Source of the DNA: Pomphorhynchus laevis
Taxonomy: Eukaryota > Acanthocephala > Palaeacanthocephala > Echinorhynchida > Pomphorhynchidae
Assembly (NCBI GenBank): GCA_012934845.2
Contig: WNNJ02001795.1
Location: 62,001-126,000 of the forward strand
DNA: 64,000 bases
Reading direction: 5' to 3'
The stretch's first letter is position 1; each line of letters begins with the position of its first letter. Position numbers and translations under genes: made by a program. This document shows, one piece after another, positions 12,591 through 24,059 of this stretch. The notes under the pieces were generated by a model. It was not told the origin of the DNA, did not search any database, and saw only the letters and a list, made by a program, of their open reading frames with translations.

Positions 12591-13340
12591 AAACAATTAA
12601 ACGCTTCACCATCCATGATTTTAACACTCTCTAAAAATCTGTGACATAGTCAACTCTGTTGCAAAATACAAATATTATAACCTAATGTACCTGAAGAATG
12701 CCTATTACCAAATCGACATTGGTCAAGAAGAGCGTTATTTCACATGATTTTAAGCTTCTGTTCATTTCTATCATCGCTTAATCAAAATCCCATTGGGAGT
12801 CATGAATGATATCGCATCATTCCAGCGGTAAATGAATGAGTTCAGAGCAATCAATGAGCTCGAAGGAATTTTCTCCTACCTTGATGATGTAATAGTTTGT
12901 GGACTTACACAAAACTATCATGATGTCAACCTCCCGAGATTTTAATAGCTGTCAAATGTCAAAGCATAAGATTAATTACAGATAAATATCTATGTAGAAT
13001 GACAAAACTATCCACACTGGGATATGAAATAAGTCGTCTTAAATTGCGTTCCGATCCACTCCGACTCAAGGCACGGAATAAAAGCACAGTACAACGTGAT
13101 CGATAAACCCTTTTCCGGTTTTCTTAGATTCGGTGCATATTACAGTACGTGGATACCACAATTATTTTACAAAATATCGCCTTAGTTTCAAAATAGTTGA
13201 CTTGACTTGTCTACTTTGACTGTACTGTTTGGATTCCAATGAAACGGCAAGCGATTGGAGCTATTCTTTTCGAAGAAGGCAAACCTATTGCGTTTCTTTC
13301 ACGAATCCACATCACCTTCGAAAAAAAGCATTTTTACGTT
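12560..13340 (+). mobile_element. Ty3/gypsy fossil (RT and RNase H)
   Basis: Short matches to Ty3/gypsy pol survive on the plus strand: an RT finger/palm region near 12680-12740, a YLDDVIVCG catalytic box near 12879-12905, and an RNase H start near 13235-13330. The element is badly eroded, with many breaks, and appears older than the one at 6-8.4 kb. No LTRs seen. Confidence 0.6.
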
Positions 13341-14644
13341 CAGTTAACAACAAATTCCAAGACAATTAACAATTCACAGGAATATAAATTTTATTTCATT
13401 ATCTTGTTATCATCTTAGTCAATTAAATAATAATTTTATGCGGATTCATAATATTTCACTGTGATAGTAAGAAGTAGATACGAATAATCCATTTGACAGT
13501 CGTATGCAGTGATCTAAAAAAATTACATGACGGTACGCCATTAAGCTCTTTCAATTTTTGCGGCACACCTTCAAAAATTAATATTTTCTATTTATAAAGC
13601 ATAAAAATAAAGATAATATATAAGAAAAATGTTTATTCACACAAAAATATCTGGTATTCAGTACCTGGTATATAATAATTGTGGATGTCAGTGGGACAGT
13701 TGTGGATGATCATATGTGGGTAAATTAATTCTTAATTAATTTTTAATTAAAAAACATTACTTCTTCAATGCTTATATTTTTTACGTTTTTATTTTTTACT
13801 GTCGTCACGATAAGAACATAACGGTAGTTCGCATAGATATGATGTTAACAATTTTAGTATGATTTTGATAGATTTTTTACGTAAAGTTAGATACTCTTTA
13901 ATAACATAAATTCAAAAGGTGTCTAACGGCACTTGTACGTAATTTAATTTGAGTCCAAGAGCACTGGAAATACTTGCTAATTTGTCAATAACTCAAAAGT
14001 AAAAATATAATCGATAAATCCAGGAAAAAACTTGCATTTCCAATTGAATGTTTCGATGTTGAATAAGGGAAATTATTCTTCAATTTTCTTTTTTAAACAT
14101 GTCATATGCTCACTAATAATTAAAATAATCTCGGAAGCAAACTAATCAAAGCGTATTCAAATCGTTTACTTTTATTCTATTCTTCTATATTGAAATGTTT
14201 TTATTAAATGTAATCCATTCATTTGCTGCTGTAAAAATGTTTTAATTTATGCCTTGGATATTCATGTATAGTATATTGAGATGTCCAAATATTAAACTTA
14301 AGTATTCTATTTTGGATATCCACTTTAAGTTTCAATGTATTTACAAAATCTATCAAGTTTTTCATTATCACAGAAAAAGTTCTTTCTAAAACCCATTTTC
14401 GAGAGATAGCACCGTTCCTTGCGATAACCATCTTACTTACGTATGCAATATGTATGTAAACGAACATGTTGAGAATCCATATCCTTACACATAATCTTAA
14501 ACATTGCGGAATTGATCGGCGGAGATTTATAATAATAGACTATTTTATTAATTAAAAACATGCAGCTAATAACAAACATGATCAAAACAGAAAAACAATA
14601 ATAAATAGCCTGTTTTTTAATTATACAGTCTTCTTACTTTATTA
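13341..14644. other. AT-rich non-coding stretch
   Basis: No gene supported. The minus ORF at 14467-14219 has no domain character. Confidence 0.4.
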
Positions 14645-16260
14645 AATAACGATTAAGAGGGATCAAAACCCTCTAGTTTAAACCAACGCGCCGCCTTCCG
14701 GCTGAACCACTAAGAGTCTTTAAGATACCTGAGAGTCCAGTCGATGCGGACGATGCTAGGTAGTATGAAGATGAGGAGCTTAAGAAACCTTAGTATTTGC
14801 TCTGGGGGGACGTCTGCTGAAAAAGAAGACTAATCCAGAGAATGCCCATGTACCCAACGACGTACCTGATCACTGTCTCATAATGATAGATGCTGGGACT
14901 TTTCAGGGCCCATCTAGATATCTCCAGGACACCTTTAAATCTATTCAAGTCTGATTCTGCTGAACATTTAACCGTAATGGTAAACCCCAGGTATCTTACT
15001 CGATGTGTGAAGACTGGGATTGATTGATTATAGCAAATGAAAGAAAGATACGATATTACTAGTCTATTTCATTTTTTTCTTTGTCACCGGGGCGCCATTA
15101 AATAAAACCACCTGCGATTTAGAGGAGTTTATAAGACGATATTGGATGGGTTTAGCTGGTCTTTTAATCTTAAAAAGAAACGGATCATGTCCGAGACTAT
15201 ATATTTGCCACTGCTTCCAGGAAACATGACTGTGGTATCATCAACGTATACTACTAGATGTTGTTCGCGTTTAAAAGATTTGAAAAGTACAATTGAGGCA
15301 GCAAGGTATAATATAGGAGAAATGGGGATCATTGAGGTACACCTGTAATAGAGTAGAACTGACGTGTATCAGGGTCGTCTTCATAGAAAAGCCTCTTTTT
15401 CGTAGATGGAGATGAGAAAGTTTTGAATCGAAATTGTCCGCAGATCTTTAGGACATGTAATCGATTTTTTCTTTGCTAAAAATATACTTCGGCTGATGTT
15501 TATGACGGATATATCGGACGGGGTGGCTAAAAGCATTGTGATGGTGACCTCCTTTCTCTGACTGTATGACAAAAACTGACAGACATCAGTGGAGAGCGGC
15601 GCTTTAGTGTTGATGGCACCCGGAAGTGGCCTCTAGGAATTCATAATATCTGTAACAGATAAATCCCTACTCCTGAAGTCACCCCAAGGTGAGATTGGTT
15701 GGTGACATTTAGGAGGCTCTCTGATTCAAGTGACGTTTAGAATAAGCTTTGAAGTACGACCATTTCCTCGACCAGGCATGATGGCTAAAACCACAATTGG
15801 TACAATGAGGATTCTCCTTGCAGCCATTCATGACATGGTCAGCGGACCCACATGATCAAGAATGTTTTCGGTTCGATCCCCAATGCCCCCAGCAGTGGCA
15901 TTGATTGCAGTGAGGATAAGTAAAATTATCGGAAGCAATATTGGTAAATTTCAAGTTACAACCCAAGAATGGCTGCAGGCCCAGTTTTATAGAATCAAGA
16001 CATTCGCATCGGGAGTATTCCCAAAAGCAATGGTAGGGGGTTATCTCCTTTTTCCCTATGAAGTGAACATTAGTAATGAATATCTTGCTTTAAGTTCCTG
16101 TAGATTTTTATCATTCAAATCCGGTAAAATGCTTGTAATTTTGATAGAAGCCTGGATAGGCTTAAACGTAAATGATCCTTTGTCAGCTAAGCTATCATTA
16201 AAGAATTTGATGTATTCTTTCGTCACTTAAGAGCTGACAAAGGAAATGCGATAAGCGTTT
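14645..16260 (-). mobile_element. I/Jockey-like LINE fragment (copy C)
   Basis: Reading the minus strand: an ORF1 piece with zinc knuckles (about 16250-15770; the translation includes CTNCGFSHHAWSRKW), the shared endonuclease-RT linker (about 15700-15585), the RT start (15572-15381; SQRKEVTITMLLATPSDISV, matching copy B), a YVDDTTVMF RT catalytic box within 15332-15129, then a C-terminal region and the tRNA-like tail at 14716-14653. Most of the endonuclease and part of the RT are missing, so the copy is internally deleted as well as frameshifted. Confidence 0.75.
14653..14716 (-). other. tRNA-like 3' tail of the I-like LINE (copy C)
   Basis: Counterpart of 9516-9575; see that entry. The T-arm-like stem AGAGGG/CCCTCT is intact. 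Confidence 0.5.
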
Positions 16261-16904
16261 GAAATTATTCTAACAGAGTTAAATTATACTCTGTTGCTAT
16301 ATTTTATGATAAAATACCCAGGGAAAACATTAAAAAACTGATTACGGGGAATCGGAATTAATATTATAATTGTTTGCAGGTTATCGAGTTTATTTATGAG
16401 AGGTAGCTCCTTCATAACCAAGTTTTTATTTAATAAACAGTTACTACTCACATCATTTCTAGCAAAATTGTTGAGCTTTTAGCGTAGAATTTGCTGGCTT
16501 ATCGACTTGTGGAATCTCTGATGATATAGCTATATTACCAATAGCCTGTTTCTTAGTTGTTGCATCTATGGATCGCTGTTTCGATACTGCTCTCAACTAG
16601 TTCGGAGGTTTTTGAAATATATAATTTCAATCACTTGACTAAACACATTCTTTAGTACATTTCGTGGTTATATATTATACTAAAACTTTATGTTAAAAAC
16701 AATAAGTTCGTAAGATTTTAGAATTGTGTTCTTTAACTAAGGATGTGAAACATTTAACAGAACCAACTATTGATATGCTCTATCAGTACAAATTCCCACC
16801 CACAAAATCCACGATAGTCCATATTTTTCGAGGCCTGTTGTGATTGTATCAAAAATATCTTGATATTTTGCAGTTTTGGGTGACCATTTGCAGCATAGCA
16901 GTTG
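16261..16904. other. Non-coding stretch
   Basis: No gene or repeat recognised between the I-like LINE and the CR1 tail. Confidence 0.4.
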
Positions 16905-16980
16905 ATTATTATTATTATAGTGTACAAGTTACTAGCCGTAAATGGCTGTTTCAACTGTTCACAAATTACATTTTAAAATA

Positions 16981-19959
16981 TCAATTAAAATACATCCACG
17001 AATCCAAATTAGAGTTCACAATCCACTTCAGCAGCATCTTCTTGAAGTGTCTATTGCTAGTAGCATTGACGACGTCTTCAGGCAGCGAATTCCAAACATT
17101 CAATGCGCGGTGGGAAAGCCTACTCACACTCCTTATTTTGCCATGGGGGAATTTAAATAACGTAAGGGAGTGACCTCTGCGACGCGAATTTCTCAATTTT
17201 ATCGAATTGGATGGGAACCCCTCTTTTCCACGAACCAAATGCCACATCGCTACAAGATCTAAATATAGTAGCCTCTGGGCCGTTGAAGGCATTTTTAAGC
17301 AAGCTAGGCGCTCATTGTAAGAATAAAGAGATGTAATGCAAAGTTTGGTTCCTCTACGTAGAATCGACTCGGTCTTTTTCATCTCAGCCTTGGTGGATGG
17401 AAAAGTTGATGCGATGCAGTATTCCACATGCGGACGGACTAACGCACAGTAGAGATGCTTAAATAATTTTGGATGCAGCTTACTAAATGTGTTCTTAATA
17501 CAATACAAGGCCTTCATGGCTTTACCGTAGATATAATCGGTATTCGGTCGTGTTTTAAGGTCGTTATTCAAAATAATCCCTAGGTCTCTATGAACAGAAA
17601 TGTTGTGAAGCTTATAACATCCTAAATAGAATTCATGATCAGATTTACATTTGCCGAGTTTCATATGAACGCACTTATCTACATTTATGGTCATACCGGT
17701 AGCACTGCTCCAGTCGTAGATTGTCTGGAGATCATGTTGTAGATGCCGGCCATCAGGATCTGAGATGCTATCGCACCACACTTTCACATCGTCTGCGAAT
17801 GCCAGGCAGGGACTGTTTATGCGTAACAGAAGATCATTGAGAAATATAATAAAAAGCAAGGGACCAAGGACTGTACCTTGCGGAACTCCGGATTTAACTA
17901 ACCTAGTAGAAGACATGCTATTGCCAACCCTCACCTGAAATGATCTCCCGTCCAAAAAATCACGAATCCAATTGCATAACATGGAGGATACTCCGTAGTG
18001 TGCTAACAACCTAATCATCCCATCATGAGGGACGCGATCGAAGGCTTTCGAAAAATCAATAAAGATTATATCGAGTGAGCTACCAAAACTTAACGACTGG
18101 GTCTAAGTTTCGCGCGCGGTAAGCAAGTTCGTCAGACAAGAACGGGAGTGACGAAAACCATGTTGAGCGGATATACTAAGGGAGACAAGATGATCGTAGA
18201 CTTTAGTGCTGATGGCGCGTTCGAGAACTTTGCACAGAGAAGAGGTTAAGCTTATTGGCCTATAATCACCACAGGATGATGCAAAAAAATTTTTGGGAAT
18301 AGGAACAACGGTTGCAGTTTTCCAATCTTCTGGGACACTGCCAGTGGCCAGAATTTTATCAAAGATAATAGTCAGGAATGGTGCCAGGTAACTCGATAAA
18401 GCTTTGAGCAGGTATGGGGAGATGTCATCGGGGCCAGCTGCGCTAAAAGGACGAATATTATTGAGATAATCTTGAATTTCAGTAGCGCAAATTGGCCGGG
18501 ATTCATTACGCGGAGGGATAGAGCACCCGTACCATATCATATGAGAATCGCAATGTGGTAAAGTGGATAAAGAGAACGAGGATGCGAAGGTCTCAGCTAT
18601 ATCAGTTTCATTTGTAACCAAGCCACATTCAGAGTGCACATGCTTGATTGCAGAGTTGAGCGTTCCGTTTTGCCGAGCATATGACCAAAATAGCTTGGGG
18701 TTGCGATTAACTTCCTTGATGATTGTAGATTCGAATTTATCACGTTTTAACGTTTTCATACGAGTACAGACGTTCCTAAGATACCTATAAATGTTGGCGT
18801 AATACGGAAGCGAACGAGATAACTTCCAAAGACGATTTCGTACTCGCAACATCAATCTCAGGTCCTTATCGAACCAAACAGGATATTTAGTATTTGGCGA
18901 GATGATACGCTTTGGTGCAAACACGTCAGAAATACCTAAAAGGTAATCCCCAATCACTTTTAGTGAGACTTCTTTAGTATTTGTTAAAGATAGTGGACGA
19001 CGTTGACAGAAAGATAAAATTTGCTCATCAAGCACTTTTGACCAAACCCGTTTTACGATGGGAGCCGTAAAATGGCGGAATTTAAAGTTTGGGGTGACCT
19101 GTAGTGATAGCACGCAGTGGTCAGAGTTACCTATCGGTGGAAGATAATCCACTCGAGCTATGTCTTCAAGACGTTTGGAAAAAACCAAGTCAAGTATAGT
19201 ATCATTATTATGGGAAGAAAATCGTGTGGGCTCTTGAATGTGTTGTACTAGTAAGAGTTCATCAGCGAGGAAGTGGGAGATTTCTCTTTCTACGACGGTG
19301 CCATCATCAAATATTGTTTGCCGCCAATCTGATCTAGGTAGGTTGAAGTCTCCTAGAAGAAGGAAATGAGAACTGATACTTATCGATCGCAATACTGACT
19401 TCAGAAGATTACAATCAGTGATCATAGAAGGTGAGCGATATACAACGCAGAGACTGATACCAACACGATCATACCCAATATGAAAGGTAATACTCTCGAA
19501 CGAGCCTTGCGGATCACAAACTTGATCGATGCCAGAAATTAGCAAATGGTCTCGAACGTACACTGCAACACCGCCCCCTCGCATACTGGACCTCCTGTCC
19601 CCTCGAAGTAGACGATAACCTGGAATATTTACAGTGGCATCCAAGATGTGTTCATGTAGCCATGACTCACTAACACAGAATATATCATACGCATTAACCT
19701 CAACATGGTATCGAAGCTCTACAAGTTGTGCAGGAAGACTTCGTAAATTTGAATAACCTACCGATAAATAGCAACGAGTTGCATTGGAATCCTTTTTGGT
19801 TTTACTAAGGCACGGTCTATCAAATACAATCAGATACCCTAAGGAATGGTCAGTGTTCTCTGAATTTACATGGAAACAGGGGTCCCGACAGTTAAAGGAG
19901 CCAACTGTTTCCAACGTACGACAGGACGCCACTTGACAACCCGAAAATCCCGTATGCAT
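16981..19959 (-). CDS. CR1-like LINE ORF2: endonuclease and reverse transcriptase (one in-frame stop)
   Basis: Reads as about 992 residues from ATG 19959, interrupted only by TAG at 18105-18103; the frame is the same on both sides. An APE endonuclease fills about residues 65-300: SVGYSNLRSLPAQLVELRY, SESWL with the catalytic Glu, GGGVAVYVR, LLLGDFNLPRSDW and the terminal NSDHCVLSLQV. The RT follows (about 480-800): AAGPDDISPYLLKAL, DYRPISLTSSLCKVLE, IIFIDFSKAFDRVPHDG, SGVPQGTVLGPLLF and the FADD catalytic box. The C-terminus has the RALNVWNSLPEDVV motif of CR1 elements. It nicks DNA and primes reverse transcription at the target. The length is normal for CR1 ORF2. Because of the stop, this copy probably cannot make full-length protein. 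Confidence 0.85.
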
Positions 19960-21083
19960 ATATTAGCCTCACCTTGAGAAAGCCGGTGTCTCAATTCGAT
20001 GTTTGCTTTTCGTAATTGTAATCGCTCATCTGGCGAAAGGTCACGAAGGATACGAAATGGCAACCCCCTAAGACGATATCCACGTGATAACAACATGCGC
20101 ACATGATCACTAGAGGACAATATCACCTTCAACAGTCTTGGTTTCTCCTGTGTTCTTTTACCAAGCCGAAATAGCTTCTTCACGTGTATAGACGATGCTA
20201 ACTCTTCATCACCTTCATGCAATAGATGGGATAATACCTTACGCAAAATAGACACGTCATGGTCCATATGTTCCTGTGAGTTTGCGGAATTGGACTCAGT
20301 AAGTTCGCTGAATAACACGCTATATGACCTGTCATAATGATGCCGAGTTATCTCAACCGACTTCGCATGTCGAACTTCACTATTTTCTGTAGGGGAAAAG
20401 TTCGATGCTATATGGGTTGGGGATCTGTTGTCTGAAGACGTGCACAAGCTGGACGACGAATTTGCTTGGACACTGGTGTCATTGTTGTCGATAATTGGCT
20501 TATCACATGGTGCAACATTTATAAGAGCATGCTTTGAATTCAATGAAGTCCGTAAAACACTGTCGCCCATCCGGCATTGAGGATCAACTTCAATGTTGGA
20601 ACTTGTGGCATTTACTACTGATTTAGGAGGCAAGTAATTTTCTAGCGTAGATGAAATGATGTGCGAATCGTCATCAGAAACTATCTTAGTAATCGTATAT
20701 GACCTCTCATGTCCCCTTTTCCACACTCGAGTTGGCGTTGAAGCCACAGAAAGGCTATTATCATGTTGTGTTTTACTCTGGACGTGAGGGGAGATCTCTA
20801 GTTGATCGGCTTGTTTTGTGGTGTCTGTACATGAATTGGTACATTGGTTATTATCATTATCATCGGTAGGTTTGTTTTGCTCACTCCTCGTAGCCCTTCG
20901 TATATCAGCACTGCAAAAGCCGCACATGAATGATCGCAAGTGATATATCGCCTGATCTTTACTCTTGACTTTGACAATGCTCCACACATCACAGTTTGGC
21001 GCATCGCAGCCTACTTCTAACTGAGTGTAACAGTCGTCAGATAATGAGTTATTGATTCTGCCCTTCTTATATTTTTTGGTCAT
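19866..21083 (-). CDS. CR1-like LINE ORF1 protein
   Basis: 405-residue open frame. The N-terminus has a Cys/His cluster (CDAPNCDVWSIV, then YHLRSFMCGFC at about residues 25-60) that resembles the PHD/zinc-finger-like domain of CR1 ORF1 proteins. The middle (about 60-270) is low-complexity and rich in Ser, Asn and Asp. The C-terminal part (about 290-390: LFRLGKRTQEKPRLLKVILS, then ILRDLSPDERLQLRKANIEL) looks like the conserved nucleic-acid-binding region of CR1/L2 ORF1. The family role is binding element RNA in the retrotransposition particle. The frame ends 94 bases inside the start of ORF2 in a different frame, so translation of ORF2 probably needs reinitiation or an internal start. Confident as LINE ORF1; domain assignment is by pattern only. 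Confidence 0.75.
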   Translation of the reverse strand: MTKKYKKGRINNSLSDDCYTQLEVGCDAPNCDVWSIVKVKSKDQAIYHLRSFMCGFCSADIRRATRSEQNKPTDDNDNNQCTNSCTDTTKQADQLEISPHVQSKTQHDNSLSVASTPTRVWKRGHERSYTITKIVSDDDSHIISSTLENYLPPKSVVNATSSNIEVDPQCRMGDSVLRTSLNSKHALINVAPCDKPIIDNNDTSVQANSSSSLCTSSDNRSPTHIASNFSPTENSEVRHAKSVEITRHHYDRSYSVLFSELTESNSANSQEHMDHDVSILRKVLSHLLHEGDEELASSIHVKKLFRLGKRTQEKPRLLKVILSSSDHVRMLLSRGYRLRGLPFRILRDLSPDERLQLRKANIELRHRLSQGEANICIRDFRVVKWRPVVRWKQLAPLTVGTPVSM

Positions 21084-21150
21084 TGTAATCGTGAGACAAC
21101 GAGGTATTCGCTTGTATGTTATTATATTGTTCCGTTTAAGTAATCCTGGA

Positions 21151-21505
21151 TTGATCAGGAACTGGATTGATTGTATGTTAATATATTGTAATTTGTGTAA
21201 ATAGTTATTTGTTAACAGCTTAGAATTTCAATATCATAGCATCAATTTCAATATCATAACAAGACTAATCCATTAATTATGACATTTTCATCGACTGCAT
21301 ATATAAATGCAATTAACTGTGCATAATTAATGATATCAAAAGATTCAAAGACATGGAGAGCAAACATACTATTTTTAAATTTGAAAAATTAACTTCTTAA
21401 TCCTATGAGACAATTAAAGAATCATTCTCTGAAATGTGATGTTTGCAAGATGGAAGAATCACTGATTCCGCAAGAAAATGCTATTTTACTTAAAAAAAAC
21501 ATTTA
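21151..21505. other. AT-rich spacer
   Basis: No gene or repeat recognised. Confidence 0.4.
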
Positions 21506-21509
21506 TTTT

Positions 21510-22995
21510 TACGTGGCAAATGCGTGCCGGCGCACGCTTACATGACCACAAAAAAAGAACAAAAATCTAAATCATGTGTCGAGGAAGTAAGTACGAAGGC
21601 GGTATTTGGATGTAATAAAGGAGAGAGCGCAGCGGATGTCGAGGGGGAGTTGATTATAGGCCAGTGGAGCGACGACGAGGAAGGATCGGAGACCGTAGTT
21701 GTTAGAGTGATTGGGAACGTGAAGTAAGAGGGAATTACGGGAACGCAGTGATAGAGAGGTGGGGAGAGTGTCGTCGAAGAAAGGGAGGTTGATGAAAGAT
21801 GGGGAGCCGACAGCGATGAGACGAAAAGTTACGAGATGAAGGCGGAGTTTAATGCGGATGTGGATGGTGGGCCAATAGAGTTGGGCAGTATATGTGGATG
21901 TGTGGTCAAAGCGACAGAGACGTATGAGCACAAGAACAGATGCGTTGTAGGGGTAGGATGGTGGATTTTGGATAATTGGCGAAAAGGCTGAGGCAGTAAT
22001 CGATTTTAGAGAAAAGAAGCGATGAAAGAAGATACATACAGGAGCGGAAGTCGATAAGGGGATGGATACGGCGGATGTCATGGGAATTAAGTTAGACGAG
22101 CGGACCTTGTCACGGACGAATTGTTTAAGGGAAATATGATCATCGAAATGGAATATGCCCCTTGTACCATCTCTTCTCATTAAATACTTCCCTCACGGAG
22201 CTATTCCACCTTCCCGTTTCGTCTGATGAAATTTCTTCGGTTCTTCTGTCATTACCTAATAAAACCTCTTCTTCTAAACCAATTCCAACTCACTTGTTTA
22301 AAAATATCTACTCATATATATCACCCTTCCTAACCACATTGTTCAACTTATCTATACGTAGCTGCACATTTTATTTCAACTGGAAATGTGCCACTATTCG
22401 TCTTCATCTCAAAAACCAATATCTCGACCCCTCACTATCATCTTCGTACCGTTCTATCTCGCTTCTCTTAACTCTCTCCAAACTCGTTGAGCGTATCGTT
22501 CTCAAGAAAGTTAATGCATATCTCTTTTCTTCCAATTTATTTCCTCCCTTTCAAGCCTCTTTTCGCTGTAATCACTCTACTGAAATTGACTGTCTTAAAG
22601 TTTATAACGACTTACTCATCTCGAGCGATCAAAAATTATGTAGTGTCATAATTTCTCTTGATCTATCATCTGCTTTTAACATCGTCGATCACACAATTCT
22701 TCATCGCCTTCGTCATGATTATAGCTTCTCTTTATCCACTGTAGCTTAGTTTTCTTCATATCTATCAAACCGTATACTTCGCGTCTGTTCTTACTCTTCT
22801 CTTTCCCATCCTTCTTCCATCCTATCCGGTGTGCCTCAACGCTCCGTATTAGGCCCTTTGCTTTTATGTATTCTTCTCGGTGATTTGTCTTCGATTTCTC
22901 ATACATTTAACTTCTATGTTATACAATATGCTGATGATATTCTTATCTATGCTCATGTATCTGCTTATCGTATTCATGACCTTAGTGTTTATGCT
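21510..22995 (-). mobile_element. CR1/L2-like LINE copy with inverted 5' part
   Basis: The 3' portion (22175-21510) is sense on the minus strand. It encodes a C-terminal ORF2 region (residues such as FVRDKVRSSNLIPMT and the GLRSFLVVAPLAYNQLPLD signature) and ends in a 3' stem-loop (21511-21549) shared with the copy at 24.06 kb. The adjoining segment 22176-22995 is in the opposite orientation and encodes the RT palm (plus frame 22162-22749, then 22831-22990: IISLDLSSAFNIVDHTILH, GPLLLCILLGDLSS, YADDILIYAH). Head-to-head joining of a 5' part to the 3' part, with a small loss at the junction, is what twin-primed LINE insertion produces. A 363-family fragment is attached at 22998. Confidence 0.75.
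21511..21549 (-). other. LINE 3'-end stem-loop
   Basis: ACGTGG...CCAC arms enclose a GCGTG/CACGC inner stem. The same element with the same flanks lies at 24069-24106. Since both copies end here, it is probably the RT-recognised 3' structure. Confidence 0.55.
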
Positions 22996-22997
22996 CC

Positions 22998-23160
22998 CAC
23001 TGTTTTCCAACGTGACATGGTGTCTGAAAGTCGGGAATCAAAGTCCAGTCTATCAAGCAACACCATTTATTATAAATGCCGTATTTCGTAAGAAATCCTG
23101 GACCGTTGTCTACTCAGCACATCCGTGCTCCACTGTTTTACATGCCGTATCCATTTGCTT
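22998..23160 (+). repeat. Fragment of the 363-bp repeat family
   Basis: Matches 285-420 (ACATGGTG..GAAAGTCG, AAATGCCGTATTTCGTAAGAA, CAGCACATCCGTGC). It is joined directly to LINE sequence on its left and to possible coding sequence on its right. Confidence 0.8.
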
Positions 23161-23163
23161 CAG

Positions 23164-23322
23164 GAATTGCAAATTGGACCAAAAAAAGTTTTTCAAATTC
23201 AATAGAATCGACAACTAGGTTACCTCCGTGGTTCAAATATTGCAGGATTCATTTGACTCCGTATGACACCGATATAAACGATCGAATTATTGATTTATGC
23301 AAATTTTTCAAGAATGCAAATT
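23164..23322 (+). CDS. Possible host-gene exon, unidentified
   Basis: After a plausible acceptor (TTTGCTTCAG ending about 23163) a frame continues IANWTKKSFSNSIESTTRL, PPWFKYCRIHLTPYDTDIN, DRIIDLCKFFKNAN and ends at TGA 23322. The composition is protein-like and unlike the surrounding LINEs. I do not recognise a family. No good donor precedes the stop, so it would be a terminal exon or a decayed one. It lies directly after a repeat fragment, so it may be a displaced exon piece. Confidence 0.3.
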
Positions 23323-23473
23323 GACGTATATTAGATATTACTTTTTTTTACTTTTCAGTCTTTAAATATAAGTTACCCTGATTTTAAAAATTGGTATTAT
23401 TCGTAGGACGAAATACTATATTTGTACGCAAAGAAGGAGATATATTGTAATCTGATTGCATGTTTACTTTCAG

Positions 23474-23650
23474 AGCCAAACTAAATTGGAAGGCTACAAG
23501 TCTGATTATGCTGTATGTGTGAAAAGAAGGTCAGCAACTCGAGCAGCGTACGTTGAGATTGTTCCGGTCATGGTTGGTGTCAAAGATTATAAGATTGGGC
23601 CTGTTATCGAACAAAGCAGATGCTCCAAATTAAGAAATTGTCTTCATTAG
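23474..23650 (+). CDS. Possible terminal exon, unidentified
   Basis: A good acceptor (TTTACTTTCAG) precedes a 58-codon frame: SQTKLEGYKSDYAVCVKRRS, ATRAAYVEIVPVMVGVKDY, KIGPVIEQSRCSKLRNCLH, stop at 23648-23650. The mixed charge and codon usage look like a real protein. It may pair with the frame at 23164-23322, but the splice phases cannot be joined cleanly. Function unknown. Confidence 0.35.
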   Translation, partial: SQTKLEGYKSDYAVCVKRRSATRAAYVEIVPVMVGVKDYKIGPVIEQSRCSKLRNCLH

Positions 23651-24059
23651 ATTAACTAGGGGCGTTGTAAATATTAAATAATGGCATCTGATCGCAACCT
23701 TATATCAATCAGACCTTGATCAATGGAGCTGATTTATTGTCAATAATGACTGATCAATAATATAGGTATTAAACGATAAGCAGAGATACACTGTCCACTA
23801 TTTCGTGTTAACTTTTGAATTCTCTAGATAATATTCACGGCGTTAATGTTACCGAGAAGAGAAGCCGTCTCAGAGTCACAATCTCGTGAAGTACAACATT
23901 TACACCGCCAACGTTTGGCACGTGAAAGTTGCCTCGAACAATAAATGAAAATTTACTGAAATGTTTTCGCAATGCTTTAAATGGAAGAGTGAGTTGACTG
24001 ATAGAAATATACCCACAATGAAATGACTATTATCCGCGGACATTAGTGTACAAAAAGAT
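23651..24059. other. Non-coding stretch
   Basis: Nothing recognised. Confidence 0.4.

Larger units (their letters stand above)
16905..21150 (-). mobile_element. Nearly complete CR1-like LINE
   Basis: A two-ORF non-LTR retrotransposon on the minus strand, with a short 5' region (about 21150-21084), ORF1 (21083-19866), ORF2 (19959-16981) and a 3' region ending in an (ATA)n-type microsatellite tail (plus strand ATTATTATTATT at about 16906-16918). Such short tandem tails are usual for the CR1 group. By length and frame integrity this is the best-preserved element in the window: ORF1 is open and ORF2 carries a single in-frame stop. It is therefore probably one of the youngest LINE insertions here. 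Confidence 0.85.

Noticed and set aside
15862-16230. Plus-strand 122-codon ORF
   Set aside because: Antisense shadow of the LINE ORF1 zinc-knuckle region on the minus strand.
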